Shown piece after piece: positions 8,827-16,426 of a stretch of 64,000 bases of DNA. The translations under genes and the position numbers were made by a program. Below the pieces are notes generated by a model. That model saw only the letters and a list, made by a program, of their open reading frames with translations, made no database searches and had not been told where the DNA came from. How positions within the stretch are numbered: the stretch's first letter is position 1; each line of letters begins with the position of its first letter. This stretch comes from Winogradskyella jejuensis (GTDB taxonomy: Bacteria > Bacteroidota > Bacteroidia > Flavobacteriales > Flavobacteriaceae), in NCBI RefSeq assembly GCF_900129745.1, contig NZ_FQWS01000001.1:558001-622000 (forward strand), given 5' to 3'.

Positions 8827-8925
8827 CTCATTTTTGGTGAAAATTGAAGTCTTAATTAAAATCCCCAATAGTAATTACTACAATTTTAACTCACCTACTT
8901 ATGAAAGGTAACTTTGTATTATTCT

Positions 8926-9228
8926 TTAAAAAGAGCATACGACTCCCGACATTTTTAGATCTATAGTGCTTCCCTCTGAGCATGAACAAAATCTTGTTAA
9001 TATTTTTCCATCTGGATATACAACTGTTGCCAAAATGGCAAAACACTTTTTGCTATCCGCATTTGAGTTTTCAATTATGCTACTATCAATATTTAGCACA
9101 CCGTCTTTATTGTTATCTCTTAAAAGCCCTTGTACTTTTTGAGTGACATCGTATCCTGAAACGGTTGTTGAACTTGAAGCATCACAAGAATATATTGCTG
9201 AATGAACTTTAAACTTATACTTAGACAT
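8926..9228 (-). CDS. Small protein of unknown function
   Basis: This 100-aa protein has no signal peptide or membrane segment. It contains the motif SGYDVTQKVQGLL and NKDGVLNID, then four Cys (Cys16, KKCFA, FCSCSE) and one near the C-terminus (VVCSF). I do not recognise a family with confidence. DVT followed by a short helix occurs in some small beta-sandwich proteins, but that is a weak resemblance. It sits downstream of a LytTR regulator on the same strand with its own terminator, and pairs with another small unknown protein (11887-12306) on the far side of the two-component genes. Confidence 0.65.
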   Translation of the reverse strand: MSKYKFKVHSAIYSCDASSSTTVSGYDVTQKVQGLLRDNNKDGVLNIDSSIIENSNADSKKCFAILATVVYPDGKILTRFCSCSEGSTIDLKMSGVVCSF

Positions 9229-9348
9229 ATTGGGGGATTTGTTTTATAACTTAGTATAAATGTAAGCTCCAATTATATGCTATGCTCGTAAAATGTAATG
9301 GAAGCGGAATTCTAGAGCACGAAGCAGAAAAAAATGGTAATAAAAAAA

Positions 9349-10092
9349 TTAGAGAGTCTTTACACGCTGTAATATTTCACGGTAATTATCGCTCAAATCG
9401 GCTTTGAGCCCACCCGATAAGAGAATTAAATTATCTGAAAGAATTATCTGTTCTACTTTTTCGACATTGACAATACATCGCCTATGTGTTCTAAAAAATT
9501 GGTTAGGATTTAGTAGTTTAGAAATTTTTACTAACGATATGTTAATGACAAACTTCTCTTTTTCGGTAATAATATTGCAGTACTTATCTTCAACCTCTAT
9601 ATAGATAATATCCTTGATAAGTACTTTTTTTAAAGCTCTCCCTTTTTTTATGAAAAGATAATCTTCAGTAATTACAGTATCTTCTCCATCACCTAAAAAT
9701 ACATCTTTTTGCTCGTAAAATTTCTCGAGTGCCATCTCTATAGCATAAAATAATTCTAACTCATTAAAAGGCTTTAGCAAATAGCTAAATGGTTTAGTTA
9801 GCTTCGCACGCTCAAATATTTGACGGTCTGTTGAACTAGTTAAAAACACAAAGGGCTTAGCGTTATCTATACTTACTGAAATTACTTCTGCAACGTTAAT
9901 TCCCTCTGGCAAACCGTTAAGAAAAATATCGACGATAAGTACATCTGGGTTAGTACTATTGTATAGTGAAATGGCATCCTTAAAATTGGTTGCTAAACCA
10001 ACTACATTGAAGTTATTGGCTTCCAAAGAAGTGATTAGAGCGTCACTTTCTGAAGGCGTATCTTCTACAACTAGAACATTTATCTTATCCAT
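9349..10092 (-). CDS. LytTR-family response regulator
   Basis: An N-terminal receiver domain has the acidic pair ED at 10-11, phospho-acceptor Asp55 in LIVDI, the Thr/Ser switch in FLTSS and the invariant Lys in LLKPF. A C-terminal LytTR DNA-binding domain follows (about 150-247) with IYIEVEDKYCNI and FFRTHRRCIVN. It should bind short direct repeats as a dimer when phosphorylated. The start chosen is the second ATG (MDKINVLVVED) at 10092. The reading frame extends to 10119, but the later start aligns with receiver domains and overlaps the kinase stop by 8 bp, the usual coupling. The upstream kinase is the obvious partner. Confidence 0.92.
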   Translation of the reverse strand: MDKINVLVVEDTPSESDALITSLEANNFNVVGLATNFKDAISLYNSTNPDVLIVDIFLNGLPEGINVAEVISVSIDNAKPFVFLTSSTDRQIFERAKLTKPFSYLLKPFNELELFYAIEMALEKFYEQKDVFLGDGEDTVITEDYLFIKKGRALKKVLIKDIIYIEVEDKYCNIITEKEKFVINISLVKISKLLNPNQFFRTHRRCIVNVEKVEQIILSDNLILLSGGLKADLSDNYREILQRVKTL

Positions 10093-11833
10093 TCTCACTC
10101 GCTTTTGGTAAAGATACAATCATTTTTGTGCCTTTTCCTAGTTGACTTTCAATAGAAAACTTTCCGTTATTCTTTTTAATCATTGACTTACAAAGTTGTA
10201 TTCCTAAACCTGTACCTATAATATTTTCGTTCTCTTTTTTAGAAAGTAAACTAGTTTCTTTAAGCAACTCTAATCGCTTAGTTTCACTCATGCCTAGTCC
10301 GCTATCTTCAATAACTAACTGAATATAATTCTCGTCTTCAACTTGACTGTAAACCGAAATAGAATCTTTGGCCTGTGAGAATTTTATGGCATTATCCATA
10401 AGGTTACGAATAATGATTTTTAAAGATTCTTGGTCTGCTAAAATCTTGTCTTTTTTTGAAACGCTATTCTGAAACTTAATTTCCTTTTCAGCAAATAGAC
10501 CTTGATAGTTAAAAACTACATGCTCCACTAACGTAAACAAACGATGTTCTTCAATATGAAAATAGGTTTGTTTTGTTTGAAGCATTGCCCAATTGAGCAA
10601 ATTATCCAATAAGTTGTATGCGCCATTAACTATACTACTATTGGTATTTAAAAGCTCATCTAGCTTTTCAATATTTTTAGTTTCTAGATTATTAACCAAA
10701 GCTCTATTACTACTTTTTAAAGCATTTACGGAAGAACGCAAATCGTGACTTACTATAGAAAATAGCTTGTCTTTTGTTGCATTTAACTTGTCTAGTTCTT
10801 CGTTTTGAGAAGTTATAATTTTATTCGTCTTTACTTTTTCTCTGTAGAAGTATATGCTTACACCTAATAGTGCTAAAAGCACAAGAGCTGATGCAAAAAC
10901 AGCATTACGTTGAGCTTCTTTGGCTTTATTCTCAGCTTCAAGAACACGTAATTCGTTTTCTTTTTTATCGAGTGCAATTTTTTTACTTAAGTCCGCAATT
11001 TCCCAGACCTTATCTCTGTTCCAAATAGAATCTCTCAAGGTGTTAGATTTCTCTAAATAGCCTATTGCCTCTTTATAATTGCCTAAAGCTTCATTAACAG
11101 CAAAAAGGTTGTAGTTAAATTGTTGTCTTAAATTTATATTAGTGCTATCTTTTATTTTGAAAGTGTTTAAGGCTTTTAAGAAAAACGTTTTTGCTTTTTG
11201 GTCTTGATACTGTTCAAAATAAAGATTACCTAGGTTATTATATATTCCTGCAACTTCATTTATCTGATTATTACTTAAATTAAGATTTAAGCTCTCTAAG
11301 TAATAGTTTTCTGAATCTGAATATTTACCACTTATCATATTCACATGACCTAAAGCAGAATACAGGAGTGTCTTTTTTGTTAAACATGATTCATCAGTTA
11401 TTAAATTTTGGGCGCGAAGAAAATAGTCAACCCCTTTTTCATAATCACTCAATCCAAAAGCATTAATGAATCCAATATTTAATAAAGTGTAGAATTTAAT
11501 ATCTTGATTAAGCTGAATTGAATTGAGACATTTCATATAAGTCGCTAAACTTTTTTGAAATGATTTGTTTTGGTAATGTAAATCGGCCTCGAGTAATAAT
11601 GAATAAATTCTAAGCTGACTATCATTATTAGTATCAGCTTCATCCAATAACTGATTTATTAAAACATAAGCCTCCTCAAGTTTTTTGGATGAAACTAAAG
11701 TATGAGCTTTGTGGAATTTATCTGATGAGCAATATGACTCAATAATCTCTTCCTTAGTACAAGGTTTATCCTGACTTATGACCTTAAAAGAAAAGCATAC
11801 TAAAAGTAGAGGGAATAAAAATTTAGCAGACAT
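10085..11833 (-). CDS. TPR-containing sensor histidine kinase
   Basis: The 582-aa protein starts with a signal peptide (about 1-20), then a periplasmic region with tetratricopeptide-like helices (about 40-270), for example a repeat around YNNLGNLYFEQ. A coiled stretch, a transmembrane helix (about 311-330) and the kinase core follow. His363 in SIVSHDLRSSV is the phosphorylation site. The ATPase part shows the N box (RNLMDNAIKFS, about 476-486), the G1 box (IEDSGLGMS) and the G2 box (GTGLGIQL, 540-547). TPR sensors of this kind are common in flavobacteria and sense unknown periplasmic partners. It overlaps the LytTR regulator gene by 8 bp. Confidence 0.92.
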   Translation of the reverse strand: MSAKFLFPLLLVCFSFKVISQDKPCTKEEIIESYCSSDKFHKAHTLVSSKKLEEAYVLINQLLDEADTNNDSQLRIYSLLLEADLHYQNKSFQKSLATYMKCLNSIQLNQDIKFYTLLNIGFINAFGLSDYEKGVDYFLRAQNLITDESCLTKKTLLYSALGHVNMISGKYSDSENYYLESLNLNLSNNQINEVAGIYNNLGNLYFEQYQDQKAKTFFLKALNTFKIKDSTNINLRQQFNYNLFAVNEALGNYKEAIGYLEKSNTLRDSIWNRDKVWEIADLSKKIALDKKENELRVLEAENKAKEAQRNAVFASALVLLALLGVSIYFYREKVKTNKIITSQNEELDKLNATKDKLFSIVSHDLRSSVNALKSSNRALVNNLETKNIEKLDELLNTNSSIVNGAYNLLDNLLNWAMLQTKQTYFHIEEHRLFTLVEHVVFNYQGLFAEKEIKFQNSVSKKDKILADQESLKIIIRNLMDNAIKFSQAKDSISVYSQVEDENYIQLVIEDSGLGMSETKRLELLKETSLLSKKENENIIGTGLGIQLCKSMIKKNNGKFSIESQLGKGTKMIVSLPKASENG

Positions 11834-11886
11834 AACACTAAAATAGGTTATATCTACTAAAATTTATTAGTTTATTTAAATGAATT

Positions 11887-12306
11887 TTATCCTCCAGACG
11901 CAACTACTTTTGTTTTACGTCTTGGTTCTGCCAATCCTCCTGGATGGCTACTTGGTGCTCCTTCCTCATCTACGGTTACATTAATAACTGCACTACCCAT
12001 GTTTGTAGCAACATCTCCAAGTGTAAATGCAATTTTAACTACTTGTGTGTAGATTGTACTTAGTGGTTTACTTGCGTCATAAGATGGCTGAATAAATACA
12101 TCGTTTCCATCCTCTCCGACAGTTGCAGTAATTGTAGGCAATACATCTGAGTTTACATTATTATGAAATGGCGCAATAACCGTAACATTAACAGCACCAT
12201 CCGTAACAGCACTTGAATATACTAGCGGATTTTCTGGGCTTTGAAAATTTTCTCCATTATCTATCTGTACAATAGACATATTGGATACAATAATAGCTTC
12301 GGGCAT
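11887..12306 (-). CDS. Small protein of unknown function
   Basis: This 139-aa protein has no signal peptide or membrane helix. It is acidic in the middle and rich in Val, Thr, Asn and Asp with alternating hydrophobic residues (AVNVTVIAPFHNN, SAVINVTVDEEG), which points to beta-strands. The C-terminus is basic and ends in VVASGG after RRKTK. No family recognised. It lies 53 bp upstream of the TPR histidine kinase on the same strand, so it could be in the same transcript. Upstream bases 12330-12360 contain repeated TAGAA/TTCTA half-sites, which could be an operator. Confidence 0.65.
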   Translation of the reverse strand: MPEAIIVSNMSIVQIDNGENFQSPENPLVYSSAVTDGAVNVTVIAPFHNNVNSDVLPTITATVGEDGNDVFIQPSYDASKPLSTIYTQVVKIAFTLGDVATNMGSAVINVTVDEEGAPSSHPGGLAEPRRKTKVVASGG

Positions 12307-12451
12307 GATTTTTAGATTTTAAGGGTTAATAGGTTTCTAATATATAGAAATATTTAGAATATAATCGATAAAATGTCACAAAAGTCCGATTTAGTGTAAC
12401 AAAACAGATTTTAGAGGGAATGAAACATGAAATTACTGGAACTAACTAATT

Positions 12452-13297
12452 CTAATAATCTGCAAAATTAAAGTTTAGCATTTCTTTTACCTTATCATAG
12501 ATATTTGGGAACGTAGATTTGAATTCTTCTGGAGTTTCAAAGAAACATTCTATTAAAACAGCAACAAACTCAAACTCATTAGTGTAAGCGTATTCCCTAA
12601 AGTATTTCGTTTTTATTAATTCTTCTCTCTTGGAATCGTTAGACTTTAAAAACCTTTTTAAATCCTTAAAAGCATCCCTAAAAATAAGCGCACTCACATC
12701 ACTCTTCTTGTAACTATTAAGATGCAAGGCATGACCAAACTCGTGTATCCCAAGATTTAGATTATCATTTTCAATATCATAACCATGTTTAAAATCTTCC
12801 CAAGAAAATGCTATTACACCTAACATTGGGTTGACTTCGCCTTTGTGAAGTTGTTCATTTGCTTTAGAGTAAAATGAACTTGGATAAATTAATATTGTCT
12901 TAATAATAGGTAAACTGTAATCTTTAAAACCAAATGTAAGCATCACAGCTGTAGCAGAAATCAGAGTTCTCATCTCTTCAGTTACTTCTAAATCTTCCCG
13001 TCCGTAAAAATTCTTATCCGAAATAAATTTGGCTACGCGGTGCCTAAAATTATCTCGCTCTTTTGAATTGAGCCTTTTATAAAATTGAAATTGCGTATCT
13101 AGAACTCGTATTTGTTCTCTATTAAGCTTGCTAGGAATAAGAATAAAATTGAGGAATAGAGGTTTCTTTTTTACCTCAGCATAAGACTGCTCTACATATC
13201 TAAAAATTCGTTTTGAAACGAAAAACCCTACTATTGAAAACAGAACAATATTAGGTATTAAACCAAAACTGGTTTTAAGAAATTGGGGCATTAGCAT
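12452..13297 (-). CDS. MtfA-like zinc metallopeptidase
   Basis: The 281-aa protein has one N-terminal membrane helix (about 11-28), then a soluble domain with HEFGHALH (His185, Glu186, His189), the gluzincin-type motif of peptidase family M90 (MtfA). Upstream the LTFGF segment and PSSF strand also fit that family, and EFEFVAVLIECFFE, 40-50 residues after the motif, should carry the third zinc ligand. E. coli MtfA is a soluble peptidase that binds the repressor Mlc; the membrane anchor here makes direct transfer of that role unsafe. It is monocistronic. Confidence 0.85.
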   Translation of the reverse strand: MLMPQFLKTSFGLIPNIVLFSIVGFFVSKRIFRYVEQSYAEVKKKPLFLNFILIPSKLNREQIRVLDTQFQFYKRLNSKERDNFRHRVAKFISDKNFYGREDLEVTEEMRTLISATAVMLTFGFKDYSLPIIKTILIYPSSFYSKANEQLHKGEVNPMLGVIAFSWEDFKHGYDIENDNLNLGIHEFGHALHLNSYKKSDVSALIFRDAFKDLKRFLKSNDSKREELIKTKYFREYAYTNEFEFVAVLIECFFETPEEFKSTFPNIYDKVKEMLNFNFADY

Positions 13298-13335
13298 GTG
13301 TAAATATAAACTTTTACGCTTTAATGCCTAAATGA

Positions 13336-13365
13336 GAAAACGCTCAAGCAAGGTTGGCGTTTTTC
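13336..13365 (-). terminator. Possible terminator of the tRNA-Arg transcript
   Basis: GAAAACGC (13336-13343) pairs with GCGTTTTC-like sequence (13357-13365). On the minus strand the stem is followed by a T-rich run. It is the last hairpin of three downstream of tRNA-Arg. Confidence 0.45.
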
Positions 13366-13373
13366 TTATTGAA

Positions 13374-13400
13374 CTATTTATTTGTGACCTCGAAGGGATT
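13374..13400 (-). repeat. Fragment of the 3' end of tRNA-Arg
   Basis: These 27 bp repeat 13481-13507 with one mismatch, at an exact offset of 107 bp. The repeat covers the last 16 nt of tRNA-Arg (T-arm and acceptor strand) plus 11 bp of flank, so it is a truncated second copy, not a functional tRNA. Confidence 0.85.
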
Positions 13401-13427
13401 ACACTTCCCAAAGCGTTCCGCTTTGAA

Positions 13428-13486
13428 AATAGAATAGTAGTAAAAATGCTTAAACAGGTTTAGACATTTTTACGATTATTCTATTT
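13428..13486. repeat. Long imperfect hairpin downstream of tRNA-Arg
   Basis: The arms share AAATAGAAT (outer) and GTAAAAATG (inner) with their complements, separated by a 4-nt mismatch on each side. The outer arm reaches into the 27-bp repeat next to the tRNA. It may process or terminate the tRNA transcript. A second perfect small hairpin, AAAGCG-TTC-CGCTTT, lies at 13411-13425. Confidence 0.6.
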
Positions 13487-13491
13487 ATTCG

Positions 13492-13565
13492 TGACCTCGA
13501 AGGGATTCGAACCCCCAACCCTCAGAGCCGAAATCTGATATTCTATCCAGTTGAACTACGAGGCC
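13492..13565 (-). tRNA. tRNA-Arg (anticodon TCG)
   Basis: The 74-nt cloverleaf closes fully: acceptor GGCCTCG pairs with CGAGGTC (one G-T), D stem GTTC/GAAT, anticodon stem TCAGA/TCTGA with loop TTTCGGC (anticodon TCG, reading CGA), 5-nt variable loop, T-arm GGGGG-TTCGAAT-CCCTT with two G-T pairs, and discriminator A. CCA is not encoded. The 5' end overlaps the last codons of the GIY-YIG gene, and partial copies of the tRNA lie on both sides. Confidence 0.95.
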
Positions 13566-13803
13566 ATTTTATATTTTTCTTCATCCATCGTCTTCCTGCA
13601 CTACTCTTTAAGTATTTTTCTCTTTTTATTACTTCATCAAGTGTTTCATACTGCTCTTTATGTATTAGAATCCATGGAGCAAATTTAGCTGTATAATTGG
13701 ACTTCTTGTTATTATGTTCCTTAAGTCGCCTATGGACATCCGAACTAAATCCTACATAAGATTTTAAGTGCTTCTCACTATATAAAACATATATGTAATA
13801 CAT
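13543..13803 (-). CDS. GIY-YIG nuclease family protein, inserted at tRNA-Arg
   Basis: This 86-aa protein is a minimal GIY-YIG (UPF0213-like) domain: YIYVLYS for the first strand, YVGFSSDVHRRLKEHN with the catalytic Arg25/Arg26 region, APWILIHKE, and Glu62 in KREKYLKSS as the metal ligand. Residues 80-86 and the stop are encoded by the first bases of tRNA-Arg, so the gene reads into the tRNA on the same strand. A copy of the tRNA 5' half lies just before its start (13812-13868). The gene is thus framed by repeats of tRNA sequence, as a target-site copying mobile element would be. No DNA-binding domain or other gene is attached. Confidence 0.88.
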   Translation of the reverse strand: MYYIYVLYSEKHLKSYVGFSSDVHRRLKEHNNKKSNYTAKFAPWILIHKEQYETLDEVIKREKYLKSSAGRRWMKKNIKWPRSSTG

Positions 13804-13811
13804 TCTAACTT

Positions 13812-13868
13812 TTCTATCCAGCCCGCCTTGCCTGACGCAAGTCGAGGCAGGTTGAACTACGAGACCAT
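13812..13868 (-). repeat. Interrupted 5' fragment of tRNA-Arg
   Basis: Bases 13852-13868 match tRNA-Arg 13551-13567 with one mismatch, and 13812-13821 match 13541-13550 exactly. Between the two parts, inside what was the D loop, sit 30 extra bases (13822-13851). Together this is a copy of the first 25 or so nt of the tRNA; it cannot fold to a tRNA. It begins 9 bp after the yqeY stop. Confidence 0.88.
13822..13851. repeat. 30-bp palindromic (REP-like) insertion
   Basis: A GC-rich segment in an AT-rich region, with arms TGCCT...AGGCA and an inner TTGC...GCAA pairing. It interrupts the tRNA fragment precisely. The composition and symmetry suggest a small interspersed palindromic repeat; whether it recurs in the genome cannot be seen here. 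Confidence 0.6.
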
Positions 13869-13876
13869 ATGCCCTA

Positions 13877-14326
13877 TTAAGACATTAATTTAGCCTTAAC
13901 TATAGTAGAAATGGTTTTACCATCGGCTTGGCCTGCTAATTGCTTGTTTACAATGCCCATAACCTTACCCATATCTTTCATACCTTCTGCTCCAGTATCT
14001 GCAATAACTTTTGACACAACTTCTGTAATAGCAGCCTCATCTAATTGTGCTGGTAAAAACTGACTTATTACTTCTGCTTGTGCTAATTCTGGTTCTGCCA
14101 AATCAGCTCTATTCTGCTCCGTAAAAATAGCTGCACTATCCTTACGCTGCTTTACTAACTTAGACAGTATTTTAATTTCGTCATCCTTAGTTAACTCTCC
14201 TTCTGCTCCAGATGTTTGCGCCAATAAAATTTCAGACTTTACAGCCCTAAGTGCTGCTAATGCTGTTTGGTTTTTATCTTTCATTGCCGCCTTCATTGCG
14301 GTCATAATATCTGTTTGTAAACTCAT
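13877..14326 (-). CDS. yqeY: GatB/YqeY domain-containing protein
   Basis: The 149-aa protein is a stand-alone YqeY domain: an N-terminal helical part with LRAVKSEILLAQ and LSKLVKQRKDSA, then a tail domain similar to the C-terminal tRNA-binding part of GatB (ADTGAEGMKDMGKVMG). Full-length GatB works in the tRNA-dependent amidation of Glu-tRNA(Gln); the role of the free YqeY domain is not settled. It follows ftsZ on the same strand after a terminator. A -7-like TATCTTCG lies in the gap before it, on the minus strand. Confidence 0.93.
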   Translation of the reverse strand: MSLQTDIMTAMKAAMKDKNQTALAALRAVKSEILLAQTSGAEGELTKDDEIKILSKLVKQRKDSAAIFTEQNRADLAEPELAQAEVISQFLPAQLDEAAITEVVSKVIADTGAEGMKDMGKVMGIVNKQLAGQADGKTISTIVKAKLMS

Positions 14327-14373
14327 ATTACTTAAATTTATTCAACTGCGAAGATACTAAACAATTAAAACAA

Positions 14374-14405
14374 AAACCCGAAAAGTTGAGGGACCTTTCG
14401 GGTTT
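14374..14405 (-). terminator. Terminator at the end of the division and wall cluster
   Basis: AAACCCGAAA (14374-14383) pairs with TTTCGGGTTT (14396-14405). On the minus strand it is followed by a T-rich tail. It lies 39 bp after the ftsZ stop. Confidence 0.85.
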
Positions 14406-14443
14406 GATTTTTGTACTTAATTAGTACTTCAATAGATTAACCA

Positions 14444-16369
14444 TTAATCGACATTGTCATGCAAAAAAGAATTATTATTTCTTAATTGTATATCGTCATT
14501 ATCGTCAGTTCCCACAGACAAACGAGACGCATTTGTCTCAGATGAATGTTGTGTATCTTCCAGATTTACACCTTGTCTTTTGTATGCAGGCTCTTTTTCT
14601 ATTTCATCAATCTTAGCATTATTGAATTTATAGTTAAAGTCTTTCATCTTTTTACGTCGTTCATCTGCTCTAGCTTTTAAGATTTCAGAAATTGGACTAT
14701 TCATTGGGTCAATTTCTCCCTCTGCTTGCTCTTGCGTTTCTTCTGCTGGAAGTGTTTTCTTTTCAAAAATGATTTCCTCTTTAACTTCCTTTTCAGTTTT
14801 AGACTGAATTGAGGTATCAGATTCAGAGGCTGTAAAATCGTCTAAAGCATAACGCTTTTCACCTTCTTCGTTTACCTCTGTTACTGAAATTAATTCAATC
14901 GGATCAGTTACTGTTATTTCTTTTACTTCTTCTTCAAGTTGAAACAACATTTTCTCATCACCAGTTTCTGGTTCTTCAATCTTTTCTCCTTCAAATTGAG
15001 ATAAAGGTAAATCGAATGTCAGAGTTATTTGCTCTTCTTCTTTTTCTTCTAAAGGCTCAACTTCGGTTTGCTGAACTGGTGTTATTATAAAATCTTCTTC
15101 GGTAACTGGTTTGGCATCTAAAACTTCATCATAAATAACACTAATATTTTTGATAGCTTCAGTAGTTTTAATCAATTCGTTTTCGATAACATTAGGCACC
15201 TCTTCAAAATCTTCTTCTGTTAAAGTATGAACTATCGGCGCTTCAACTACTTCTTTCTCTAAAACAATATCCGGGCTTATAATAGCTGGGTCGTTATCTT
15301 GCACATGCACCTCTTCTTTGTATTCATCTTCTTCAAGTGCATGAATCACTTTCTTAGCTTCTGTGTTAGAAATCTCGTTTTGCTGGTCGATATCAAAACC
15401 TGTAGCTATTATAGTTACAGATATTGATTCTTGTAGAGACTCGTCTTCACCAACACCCATGATAATATTAGCGCCATGACCAGCTTCTGTCTGGATGTGG
15501 TCATTGATTTCTCCAATTTCATCTATAGTAATTTCCTGAGTACCAGAAACGATAAGCAACAATACATTTTTGGCTCCTGTGATTTTATTATCGTTTAGTA
15601 ATGGAGAGTCTAAAGCTTTCATAATAGCTTCTTGTGCTCTGGTTTGCCCAGAAGCAGTTGCAGAACCCATAATAGCTGTACCGCTTTTACTCAATACCGT
15701 TTTAGCATCACGTAAATCAATATTTTGCGTGTAGTGATGCGTTATTACTTCTGCAATTCCTCTTGAAGCTGTAGATAATACTTCATCCGCCTTTGAGAAC
15801 CCTGCTTTAAATCCAAGATTACCATAAACTTCACGAAGTTTGTTATTGTTAATTACTATTAATGAGTCAACATGTTCGCGTAAACGTTCAACACCTTTTT
15901 GCGCTTGTTCGTTACGCATTTTTCCTTCAAATTGAAATGGCATTGTAACAATACCCACTGTTAAGATATCAAGCTCACGTGCCATCTTAGCGATTATTGG
16001 AGCTGCTCCTGTGCCAGTTCCACCACCCATTCCTGCTGTGATAAATACCATTTTTGTATTGGTATCTAACATGCGTCGGATATCTTCTAAACTCTCAACT
16101 GCGGATTGCTCACCAACTTCAGGATTTGCGCCTGCACCAAGACCTTCGGTAAGATTAACACCTAACTGAATTTTGTTTGGCACGCCACTGTTTTGGAGGG
16201 CTTGAGCATCCGTATTGCAGATTACAAAATCTACACCTTTGATACCTTGTTGAAACATGTGATTTATTGCATTGCTTCCACCACCACCTACACCAATGAC
16301 TTTAATTACATTAGATTGATTTTTTGGTAAGTCGAAAGCAATATTCCCAAATTCGTTGCTGTTGCTCAT
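14444..16369 (-). CDS. ftsZ: Cell division protein FtsZ
   Basis: FtsZ is the tubulin-like GTPase that forms the division ring. The N-terminal GTPase (about 20-330) has GVGGGGSNAI (26-35), the tubulin signature GGGTGTG (115-121) and NNNKLREVYG. The full protein is 641 aa, much longer than the 380-400 aa of E. coli. The extra 300 residues are an acidic, Glu-rich and low-complexity linker, long linkers being usual in Bacteroidota. A basic patch (AYKRQGVNLED) and a conserved C-terminal peptide (NNNSFLHDNVD) follow, which should bind FtsA. It is the last gene of the dcw cluster, 57 bp after ftsA. Confidence 0.96.
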   Translation of the reverse strand: MSNSNEFGNIAFDLPKNQSNVIKVIGVGGGGSNAINHMFQQGIKGVDFVICNTDAQALQNSGVPNKIQLGVNLTEGLGAGANPEVGEQSAVESLEDIRRMLDTNTKMVFITAGMGGGTGTGAAPIIAKMARELDILTVGIVTMPFQFEGKMRNEQAQKGVERLREHVDSLIVINNNKLREVYGNLGFKAGFSKADEVLSTASRGIAEVITHHYTQNIDLRDAKTVLSKSGTAIMGSATASGQTRAQEAIMKALDSPLLNDNKITGAKNVLLLIVSGTQEITIDEIGEINDHIQTEAGHGANIIMGVGEDESLQESISVTIIATGFDIDQQNEISNTEAKKVIHALEEDEYKEEVHVQDNDPAIISPDIVLEKEVVEAPIVHTLTEEDFEEVPNVIENELIKTTEAIKNISVIYDEVLDAKPVTEEDFIITPVQQTEVEPLEEKEEEQITLTFDLPLSQFEGEKIEEPETGDEKMLFQLEEEVKEITVTDPIELISVTEVNEEGEKRYALDDFTASESDTSIQSKTEKEVKEEIIFEKKTLPAEETQEQAEGEIDPMNSPISEILKARADERRKKMKDFNYKFNNAKIDEIEKEPAYKRQGVNLEDTQHSSETNASRLSVGTDDNDDIQLRNNNSFLHDNVD

Positions 16370-16426
16370 ATTAACTTTGTTATGGGGTTTGTATATGTAT
16401 TGATTAATTAATTATTCTTTGTTTGT

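Noticed and set aside
12330..12360. LytTR operator upstream of the 139-aa gene
   Set aside because: TAGAA/TTCTA half-sites are present, but the region is so AT-rich that they may be chance; kept only as a hypothesis in the findings.
13374..13507. CRISPR-like direct repeats next to tRNA-Arg
   Set aside because: Only two copies, the repeat is part of the tRNA end, and there are no cas genes.
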